From Micromonospora andamanensis (lineage in GTDB: Bacteria; Actinomycetota; Actinomycetes; Mycobacteriales; Micromonosporaceae): 64,000 nucleotides of DNA. Made by a program: the position numbers and the translations under genes. The stretch lies in contig NZ_BOOZ01000012.1 in assembly GCF_016863495.1 (NCBI RefSeq), positions 1 through 64,000 of the forward strand, read 5' to 3'. Numbering within the stretch: position 1 is the stretch's first letter; each line of letters opens with the position of its first letter. The notes below the pieces were generated by a model. That model was not told where the DNA came from. It saw only the letters and a list, made by a program, of their open reading frames with translations, and did not search any database. Below, piece by piece: positions 57,968 to 64,000 of the stretch.

Positions 57968-59098
57968 ATGCCAGTCACCATCAGGGACGTCGCACGGGCC
58001 TCCGGCGTGCACATCTCCACCGTCTCCCGCACCTTCTCGGCACCCCACCTGGTCAATCCGGAGACCCGGGTACGGGTGCTCGCGTGCGCCGAGGATCTGG
58101 GCTACCGGCCGAACCGGGCCGCGCGCGCTCTCATCACCGGCCGTACCCACAACATCGGGCTGATCATCGCCGACATCGCCAACCCCTTCTTCCCGCCACT
58201 GATCAAAGCGGCGGAGAGCCAGGCCCGACACCGCGACTACCACGTCTTCGTGGCCGACACCAATGAGGACGCCGCCGCCGAGGAAGAACTGGTCCACGCG
58301 TTGGCCAAGCAGGTCGACGGGGTGCTGCTGTGCAGCCCCCGGATGAGCAACAGCCTGATCGAGCAGCTCAGCCGGGAGGTGCCACTTGTGGTGGTGAACC
58401 GACAGCTGGCCGGGCTGCCGTGTGTGCTGATGGACGTCGGGCAGGGCGCCCGCTCGGCCATCGAGCACCTCGCCGGGCTGGGCCACCGGGAGATGGCGCT
58501 GCTCGCCGGGCCGCGCGGTTCGTGGACCAGCCGGGAACTCCGCCGGGCGGCCGGCGCCGCCGCCCGGGCCGCTGGTGCGGACCTGACGGTCATCGGTCCC
58601 AACCCGCCCACCGAGGCCGGCGGTCTGGCCCAGGCGGAGCAGGTCCGCCGGGCCGGCGTGAGCGCCGTGCTCGCCTACAACGACCTGATGGCGATCGGCC
58701 TCCTGGAGGGGCTCGACGCACTCGGGGTCCGGGTACCGCAGGAGATAAGTGTCGTCGGCGTCGACGACATCTCCCTGAGCCGGCTCACCCGTCCCAAGCT
58801 GACGACGGTGGCCACGCCTACCGCGGCCGCCGGCCGGACGGCCGTCGACATGCTGCTGCAACAGGACACCGACCTCCCGCGTACCGCGCGGGGCGGCGGT
58901 TCCACAGTGGCGGTCGGCGTCCGTCGCACCACCGCACAGGTAATGCTCCAGACCGAGTTGGTCATCCGCGACTCCACCGGGCCGGGCCCCTACGCCGGTC
59001 GGGAACGTCCCGGAGCCGCTGCCGCTGGCCCGGGCCCGCATCGCCGTGCGGACCCGGGCAACCCGATCGTGGCCGCCGGTGACGTCGTCGCCTCCTAA
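57968..59098 (+). CDS. LacI-family regulator of uronate locus
   Basis: 376 residues from ATG 57968, AAGGGGG upstream. N-terminal HTH and hinge (VTIRDVARASGVHISTVSRT, RALITGRTHNIGLIIADIAN) and a periplasmic-binding-like effector domain (VSAVLAYNDLMAIGLLEGLD, VVGVDDISLSRLTRPKLTTV). About 40 residues at the C-terminus (Pro/Gly/Arg-rich) exceed the fold. It lies between the two divergent operons and likely represses both until a pectin-derived sugar binds. Confidence 0.92.
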   Translation: MPVTIRDVARASGVHISTVSRTFSAPHLVNPETRVRVLACAEDLGYRPNRAARALITGRTHNIGLIIADIANPFFPPLIKAAESQARHRDYHVFVADTNEDAAAEEELVHALAKQVDGVLLCSPRMSNSLIEQLSREVPLVVVNRQLAGLPCVLMDVGQGARSAIEHLAGLGHREMALLAGPRGSWTSRELRRAAGAAARAAGADLTVIGPNPPTEAGGLAQAEQVRRAGVSAVLAYNDLMAIGLLEGLDALGVRVPQEISVVGVDDISLSRLTRPKLTTVATPTAAAGRTAVDMLLQQDTDLPRTARGGGSTVAVGVRRTTAQVMLQTELVIRDSTGPGPYAGRERPGAAAAGPGPHRRADPGNPIVAAGDVVAS

Positions 59099-59117
59099 CG
59101 CCAAGGAGTGAGCGCAC

Positions 59118-60458
59118 ATGCACCCCGCAACGCACCCCACCGCCAGCGCGCCCGACGGGCGCACCTACCGTACCCCCCAGCTACGCCGCCGGTTGCTGCG
59201 CGGCCTGCTCGCCGCCGTGGTGGCCCTGCCGCTCGTCGGCATGGCCGCGGCCTGCGGCGATGACGCCGGCTCCGACGGCAAGACCAAGATCTCCATCTTC
59301 TGGTGGGGCGGCGACGCCCGCGCCCAGCTCACCGAGCAGGCACTCGACCTCTACACGCAGAAGAACCCCGACGTCACCTTCGAGAAGACCTGGCAGGCCA
59401 ACCAGGGTTACTTCGACAAGCTGGCCACCCTCACCGCCGGTGGCAACCCGCCGGACATCTTCCAGATCGACGACAACTTCCTCGCCGAGTACGCGGCCCG
59501 CAACACCACCCTGGACCTCAAGCCGTACCAGGACTCGGGCAAGCTCGACACCACGAAGTTCCCGCCCAGCCTGCTCCAGTACGGCGTGGTCGACGGCAAG
59601 CTCGCCGGCGTCGCCTCCGGGGAGAACACCCAGGGCCTGGTCTACAACAAGACGCTGCTGGTGAAGAACGACCTGCCCGAGCCGACCACCGGGATGAGCT
59701 GGGAGGAGCACATCGCCTGGGCCGAGCAGGTCAGCAAGAAGACGGGCGTGCCCGGCACCCAGGACCCGAGCGCCGACTACAAGGCGTTCTGGGTCTGGCT
59801 GCGCCAGCAGGGCAAGGACCTCTACTCCGGCACCGACCTCGGCTTCACCGCCGAGGACGTGACCAAGTGGTTCGAGCTGTGGAAGGGCGCCCGGGACCGG
59901 GGCGCCACCCCGACCCCGGACGTCATCCACGAGGGCAACGCCACGGACATCACCAAGCAGCTCGTGGTGACCGGCAAGTCGGCCACCTCCTGGGTCTGGG
60001 TGAACCAGATGCCGGAGCTGAAGAAGAACACCACGGACGAGCTGGGTGTCATCGCCTACCCGGGTGACCCCAGCGGCCAGTGGGCCCGCGCCTCGATGTA
60101 CTGGTCGGTCTTCCGGGGCAGCAAGAACGCCGACATCGCGGTGGACGTGATCAACTTCCTGGCGAACGACCCCGATGCGGTCAAGCTGCTCGGCACCGAC
60201 CGGGGACTGCCGTCCAACCTGGACCTGCGCCGGGTGGTCAGCGACGACACCACCGACGAGGCGATGAAGCAGTCCATCGCAGTGGAGACCGAGTTGGCCG
60301 AGTCGTTCGGTGAGTCGCCCCAGGTGCCGATCAAGGGCCACAGCAAGGTTCGCGCCGAGCTGACCAAGGCCGCCGAGAACGCCCAGTACGGCCGGGCCAC
60401 CCCGGCCGAGGCCGCTGCCCAGTTCGTCGAGGCATGCAAGGCGGCAATCGCCTCCTGA
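59118..60458 (+). CDS. ABC sugar-binding lipoprotein
   Basis: 446 residues; CAAGGAG upstream of ATG 59118. A long basic signal (RRRLLRGLLAAVVALPLVGM) ends in lipobox AAAC. Family 1 solute-binding features: KISIFWWGGDARAQLTEQAL, ANQGYFDKLATLTAGGNPPD, VMQ-like aromatic segments and C-terminal AAAQFVEACK. It captures oligosaccharides, probably oligogalacturonides, for the two permeases that follow. No ATPase gene is nearby, so a shared MsiK-type ATPase is likely. Confidence 0.92.
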   Translation: MHPATHPTASAPDGRTYRTPQLRRRLLRGLLAAVVALPLVGMAAACGDDAGSDGKTKISIFWWGGDARAQLTEQALDLYTQKNPDVTFEKTWQANQGYFDKLATLTAGGNPPDIFQIDDNFLAEYAARNTTLDLKPYQDSGKLDTTKFPPSLLQYGVVDGKLAGVASGENTQGLVYNKTLLVKNDLPEPTTGMSWEEHIAWAEQVSKKTGVPGTQDPSADYKAFWVWLRQQGKDLYSGTDLGFTAEDVTKWFELWKGARDRGATPTPDVIHEGNATDITKQLVVTGKSATSWVWVNQMPELKKNTTDELGVIAYPGDPSGQWARASMYWSVFRGSKNADIAVDVINFLANDPDAVKLLGTDRGLPSNLDLRRVVSDDTTDEAMKQSIAVETELAESFGESPQVPIKGHSKVRAELTKAAENAQYGRATPAEAAAQFVEACKAAIAS

Positions 60459-60488
60459 CCCGCCGCACCACCCGGAGAGGAGCAGTTC

Positions 60489-61472
60489 GTGGCGTTGACC
60501 ACGGCGCCCGACCCGACCCGACGCGGCAGCGGATCCGTCCGGCCCGACGCCAAACGGCGCGGGACCGGACGGATCCGGCACGGGGAAGGTCTGGCCGGAT
60601 ACGTTTTCCTGTCGCCCTGGCTCATCGGTCTGATGGGCATCACGGCGATACCCATGCTGTTGTCGCTCTACCTCAGCTTCACCAACTACGACATCCTCAC
60701 CCCGTTGTCCGAGGTGGAATGGGTCGGGTTGGCCAACTACGAGCGGATGTTCACAAGCGACCCCTCGTGGTGGCACTCGGTACGGGTCACCCTCAGCTTC
60801 GCCCTGATCGCCGTACCGCTGAAGCTGGCCGCGGCGCTCGGGGTCGCCCTGCTGCTCAACCGCGCCTGGCGCGGAGTCGGGCTGTTCCGTGGCCTGTTCT
60901 ACCTGCCGTCGCTGCTCGGCGGCAGTGTGGCGCTGGCCATCGTCTGGGTCAACATGTTCAACCGGGACGGCGCGTTCAATTCCTTCCTCGCCCTCTTCGG
61001 TATCGAGGGCAAACCCTGGGTCAACGATCCGGACTGGGCGTTGGAGACGTTGATGGTGCTCGCCATCTGGCAGTTCGGCGCACCGATGGTGATCTTCCTG
61101 GCCGGGCTCAAGCAGGTGCCGACCGAGCTGTACGAGGCCGCCTCGGTGGACGGGGCCGGCAGGTTCCGGCAGTTCGTCAACGTGACCCTGCCGATGCTCT
61201 CCCCGGTGATCTTCTTCAACCTGGTGCTGGAGACGATCAACGGCTTCCAGGGCTTCACCGCCGCGTTCGTGCTCAGCAACGGCACCGGCGGGCCCGTCGA
61301 CTCGACCCTGATGTACACGCTCAACCTCTACATCACCGGCTTCACCGACCTGGAGATGGGCTACGCCTCCGCGATGGCCTGGGTGTTCCTGCTCGCCATC
61401 GCCCTCATCACAGTGGTCTTCTTCAGCACCGGCCGGTTCTGGGTGCACTACTCCGACGGGGAGGACAGCTGA
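60489..61472 (+). CDS. ABC sugar permease, MalF type
   Basis: 327 residues from GTG 60489 (GGAGAGGAG upstream). Six membrane helices and the EAA-type loop ELYEAASVDGAGRFRQFVNV for contact with the ATPase. FLSPWLIGLMGITAIPMLLS begins the first helix. The stop overlaps the next start by one base (TGATG). Part of the LacI-controlled importer. Confidence 0.92.
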   Translation: MALTTAPDPTRRGSGSVRPDAKRRGTGRIRHGEGLAGYVFLSPWLIGLMGITAIPMLLSLYLSFTNYDILTPLSEVEWVGLANYERMFTSDPSWWHSVRVTLSFALIAVPLKLAAALGVALLLNRAWRGVGLFRGLFYLPSLLGGSVALAIVWVNMFNRDGAFNSFLALFGIEGKPWVNDPDWALETLMVLAIWQFGAPMVIFLAGLKQVPTELYEAASVDGAGRFRQFVNVTLPMLSPVIFFNLVLETINGFQGFTAAFVLSNGTGGPVDSTLMYTLNLYITGFTDLEMGYASAMAWVFLLAIALITVVFFSTGRFWVHYSDGEDS

Positions 61473-62356
61473 TGGTGGCCAGTACCGTCGCCCCGCCCGT
61501 GGCGACCCGCCCGCGACGCCCCCGCAGCCGTTCCTGGCTGCGGCTGGTCGTGCTGCTGGCCATCGTCGCGGTCGTGCTCTACCCGCTGTTCTGGATGATC
61601 GGCACCTCCGTGAAGTCCCAGGAGGAGATCGTCAACAACATCGGGCTGCTGCCCCGGAACTTCACCCCGGGCAACTACCTCGACGGGTGGACCAACTTCG
61701 ACGTCAGCTTCGCCCGCTTCTTCCTCAACAGCGCCATGGTCAGCCTGCTCACCGTGGTCGGCAACGCGGTGAGCTGCCTGCTGGCCGCGTACGCCTTCGC
61801 CCGGCTGAAGTTCCGGCTGCGCGGGGTGTGGTTCGCCGTCATGATCGGCACCCTGCTGCTGCCGGGCCACGTGCTTATCGTGCCGCAGTACATCCTCTTC
61901 CGTACCCTCGGCCTGGTCGGTGGGGAATGGCCGTACCTGCCGCTGCTGATCCCGCAGTTCCTGGCCACGGAGGCGTTCTTCGTCTTCCTGATGGTGCAGT
62001 TCATGCGCGGCATCCCCCGCGAGCTGGACGAGGCGGCCCGGATCGACGGCGCGAACGCGTTCGGCATCTTCCGGCACGTGATCCTGCCGCTGAGCCGGCC
62101 CGCGCTGGTCACCACCGCGATCTTCTCGTTCATCTGGACCTGGAACGACTTCTTCCGGCAGCTTGTCTTCCTGTCCAACCTGAGCGACTACACGGTCCCG
62201 GTGGCGCTGACCCTGTTCATCGACTCGACAAGCCAGAGCGCCGTCGGGCCGATGTTCGCCATGGCGGTGCTGTCCCTGCTGCCGGTCTTCCTGTTCTTCG
62301 TGGCCTTCCAGCGGATGCTCGTCGAGGGGATCAACACAAGTGGACTCAAGGGCTGA
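61472..62356 (+). CDS. ABC sugar permease, MalG type
   Basis: 294 residues from ATG 61472. Six helices (LVVLLAIVAVVLYPLFWMIG, YIL-FRTLG, PALVTTAIFSFIWTWNDFFR) with the EAA loop ELDEAARIDGANAFGIFRHV. It pairs with the MalF-type protein upstream. Its 3' end overlaps the YesL-like gene by 17 bases. Confidence 0.92.
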   Translation: MVASTVAPPVATRPRRPRSRSWLRLVVLLAIVAVVLYPLFWMIGTSVKSQEEIVNNIGLLPRNFTPGNYLDGWTNFDVSFARFFLNSAMVSLLTVVGNAVSCLLAAYAFARLKFRLRGVWFAVMIGTLLLPGHVLIVPQYILFRTLGLVGGEWPYLPLLIPQFLATEAFFVFLMVQFMRGIPRELDEAARIDGANAFGIFRHVILPLSRPALVTTAIFSFIWTWNDFFRQLVFLSNLSDYTVPVALTLFIDSTSQSAVGPMFAMAVLSLLPVFLFFVAFQRMLVEGINTSGLKG

Positions 62357-62972
62357 CGCTCGCGCCGAGCGGCGTGGGTCGGGGCGGGACTGGCGGGACA
62401 CCGTCAGCGACGCCGCCGACCTCGCGTTGCTGGGCATCCTGGCCGTGCTCGCCGCGGCGCCGGTGCTGACCGCCGGTGCCGCGGTCGGCACCGCCAGCGC
62501 GGCCGTGCACGACTGGCTCACCACCGGCAGTTGGCCGCCCGCACGACGTACGCTGTCGCGCTTCGGCCGGGCGCTGCTGCCGGGGGTGCCGGCGGTCCTG
62601 ATCGGCCTGGCCGCCGCCGGACTGCTCGTCGCGGACCTGGCCGCGTTGGCCACCGGTCGGGTCCCGGGCGGTACGGTGGCGCTGGTACTCACAATCGTCG
62701 TCGCGGCGGCCCTGCTCGGCTACGCCGCCGCGATCGTGGTCGAGGTGGGGCGTGCCGGCGGCACCGGGTGGCGGTCGGCGGTCACCCGGGCCGCCCGCGC
62801 CTGCCTCGACCACCCCGCGAACTGGGCCGCCCTCGCCGGCACCACAGTCCTCGTGGTCCTGCTGGCTGTGCTCGTCACCCCGGTGGCGGTGCCGATCCTC
62901 GCCGGGTACGCGCTGGCCGCCGTGCACGCCGTCGCCCGCCGCCGGTCGGTCGCCCGCGTGGAGCTGTCGTGA
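62340..62972 (+). CDS. YesL/DUF624-like membrane protein
   Basis: 210 residues, GTG start inside the end of the permease gene. Four or five hydrophobic segments (LALLGILAVLAAAPVLTAGA, FGRALLPGVPAVLIGLAAAG, VALVLTIVVAAALLGYAAAI, TTVLVVLLAVLVTPVAVPIL). The layout and operon position match YesL-type DUF624 proteins that accompany oligosaccharide ABC importers in rhamnogalacturonan-utilising bacteria; function unknown. Assigned by context as much as by sequence. Confidence 0.72.
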   Translation: MDSRADARAERRGSGRDWRDTVSDAADLALLGILAVLAAAPVLTAGAAVGTASAAVHDWLTTGSWPPARRTLSRFGRALLPGVPAVLIGLAAAGLLVADLAALATGRVPGGTVALVLTIVVAAALLGYAAAIVVEVGRAGGTGWRSAVTRAARACLDHPANWAALAGTTVLVVLLAVLVTPVAVPILAGYALAAVHAVARRRSVARVELS

Positions 62973-63808
62973 CCGAACCCCAACTGGTCGTCGACGGCAC
63001 CCCGGTCGCCAGCTACGTGCTCGCGCCCGACCTCGACGTCCGGCACGGGCCCCGGCCGTACCTGCATCCGGTGCGTACCCTGGCCGGCACCCAGGTCACC
63101 GACGTGCTGCCCGCCGATCACGTGTGGCACCTCGGGGCGTCGCTGGCCGTGCAGGACGTGGCCGGCACCAACCTGTGGGGCGGGCGGACGTACGTGCGTG
63201 GCACCGGCTACACGTGGCGCGCGGACCACGGCCGGATCGTGCACACCGGATGGGAGCACCTGGCGACCGACCGGCTCGACCACCGGCTGCACTGGTGCGA
63301 CCCGACAGGTCGGGTGCTGCTCACCGAGCGGCGGGTGCTCGCCGCCTCGGCGCTACCCGGTCACCAGAGCGCCTGGCGACTCGACCTGACCAGCACCCTC
63401 ACCGCGCCCGCCGACCGCGACATCACGCTGGGCAGCCCGGCCACAAACGGTCGCCCCGGCGGCGCGGGCTACGGCGGGTTCTTCTGGCGCGCGGTGACGG
63501 CCGAACCGCCCGAGGTCTGCACCGCCCGGCTGGCCGGCGAGGAGCAGGTAAACGGGTGCGCGGAGCCCTGGGTGGCGATGCGGGCGCGGGCGCCGGAGGG
63601 TGGCGCGTACACCCTGGTCTTCAGCGGTCTCGGCGACGGCGACAGGTGGTTCGTCCGGACCGCCATGTACCCGGGGGTCTGTGTGGCCTTCGCCTTCGAG
63701 CAGACCCTGACCATCCCGGCCGGCACCAGCCGGCGCGGTCACTACCGGGTGGCCGTCGCTGACGGCACGCTCGACCGCGACACCGCCGCCACCCTCGCCG
63801 ACGCCTGA
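62969..63808 (+). CDS. DUF6807 (PmoA-like) family protein
   Basis: 279 residues from GTG 62969 overlapping the YesL-like stop (GTGA). RPYLHPVRTLAGTQVTDVLP, ADHVWHLGASLAVQDVAGTN, and the His/Trp-rich HTGWEHL and YGGFFWRAV are typical of DUF6807, a beta-sandwich family often beside Gfo/Idh/MocA genes. It probably acts with the two Gfo/Idh/MocA enzymes on the same sugar; reaction unknown. Last gene of the importer operon. Confidence 0.82.
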   Translation: MTEPQLVVDGTPVASYVLAPDLDVRHGPRPYLHPVRTLAGTQVTDVLPADHVWHLGASLAVQDVAGTNLWGGRTYVRGTGYTWRADHGRIVHTGWEHLATDRLDHRLHWCDPTGRVLLTERRVLAASALPGHQSAWRLDLTSTLTAPADRDITLGSPATNGRPGGAGYGGFFWRAVTAEPPEVCTARLAGEEQVNGCAEPWVAMRARAPEGGAYTLVFSGLGDGDRWFVRTAMYPGVCVAFAFEQTLTIPAGTSRRGHYRVAVADGTLDRDTAATLADA

Positions 63809-63830
63809 GAGCCAGCTCGGCGCGTCCGGC

Positions 63831-63919
63831 CCTGGTTCGGCCGTTGGCCCTGGTTCGGCCTCTGGGCCTGGCTCGGCCTCTGGGCCTGGCTCGGCCTCTG
63901 GGCCGGCTTGGCCTCTGGG
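63831..63919. repeat. 18-bp tandem repeat, five copies
   Basis: CCTGGCTCGGCCTCTGGG-type units at 63831, 63849, 63867 and 63885, then a 17-base variant at 63903 and a broken unit. The middle copies are identical and the outer ones diverge. It begins 22 bases after the DUF6807 stop. No frame suggests that it is translated. Confidence 0.85.
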
Positions 63920-63928
63920 CCGGCTCTT

Positions 63929-63984
63929 GAGATGCGGCATGTCGGGGTCTCCGGCGCCAGGGATACCGCGAGATGCCGCATCTC
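63929..63984. repeat. nested palindromic element
   Basis: GAGATGCGGCAT (63929-63940) is perfectly complementary to ATGCCGCATCTC (63973-63984), and GAGATGC-C-GCATCTC (63970-63984) is itself a perfect palindrome. It may terminate the importer operon or be a dispersed palindromic repeat; the window edge prevents judging its extent. Confidence 0.65.
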
Positions 63985-64000
63985 CAGCGCCGGCGCGGCC

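Noticed and set aside
59181..61448. 755-codon open frame antisense to the importer genes
   Set aside because: Low-complexity composition and no motifs; the opposite strand holds clear ABC importer genes.

Overview
The window is about 64 kb of very GC-rich DNA (roughly 70% by eye) with dense, often overlapping genes, many GTG starts, ECF42-type sigma control and actinobacterial families such as DUF6518, AbiEi-DUF559 and DivIVA-like proteins. This points to an actinomycete, most likely of the Micromonosporaceae (Micromonospora-like). That placement is inferred from gene families and base composition; there is no rRNA to confirm it.

Layout. 0-7.3 kb: HEAT-repeat protein, small membrane protein, secreted trypsin-like protease, a gene-free stretch with strong hairpins, a zinc-knuckle SDR protein, then a 3'-tRNA remnant with its terminator and a frameshifted gene, which looks like an old integration scar. 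7.3-12.7 kb: three regulator/enzyme sets: WYL regulator with an epoxide-hydrolase-like enzyme, dialkylglycine decarboxylase with a divergent LysR regulator, and an AraC regulator. 12.8-13.5 kb: an internally deleted IS5-type element. 13.7-17.4 kb: a Nudix hydrolase, then a compact two-gene operon in which a PrnB-like heme enzyme is translationally coupled to a PhzS-like flavin monooxygenase fused to an LCM-type methyltransferase. This is the most novel item in the window. 17.5-25.9 kb: ECF42 sigma / DGPF protein / RibD-like reductase operon and assorted regulator-oxidoreductase pairs (XRE/SDR, HxlR/MDR, hydrolase, VOC protein). 26-27 kb: HisC-like aminotransferase.

27.2-31.8 kb: a persulfide-responsive regulon. 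A CstR-type sensor (two Cys, no His), a persulfide dioxygenase-rhodanese fusion, and a rhodanese / SulP transporter / beta-carbonic anhydrase operon sit around three near-identical ATACCCC(N)GGGGTAT operators. 31.9-41.3 kb: DUF6518 protein, a NarL two-component pair, a membrane-anchored beta-lactamase-like serine hydrolase with six-residue repeats, a lipoprotein, an ArsR/SRPBCC pair with a perfect 12-bp-arm palindrome, a MalY/PatB lyase and an HD phosphohydrolase. 41.6-47.4 kb: an accessory patch of possible defence genes (AbiEi-DUF559 protein, GntR/DivIVA-like pair with a truncated partner, HNH endonuclease, SF1 helicase with a C-terminal nuclease-like domain).

47.7-63.8 kb: a pectin/uronate utilisation locus. 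Two secreted PL1 pectate lyases precede a five-gene overlapping operon (Gfo/Idh/MocA, uronate isomerase, fuconate-dehydratase-like enolase, mannitol-dehydrogenase-family reductase, Gfo/Idh/MocA). Opposite lie a LacI regulator and an ABC sugar importer with a YesL-like and a DUF6807 protein. Two TGCAAA-CC-TTTGCA type operators lie in the shared divergent promoter, so pectin cleavage, uptake and uronate catabolism are probably co-induced. The window ends in an 18-bp tandem repeat and a palindromic element.
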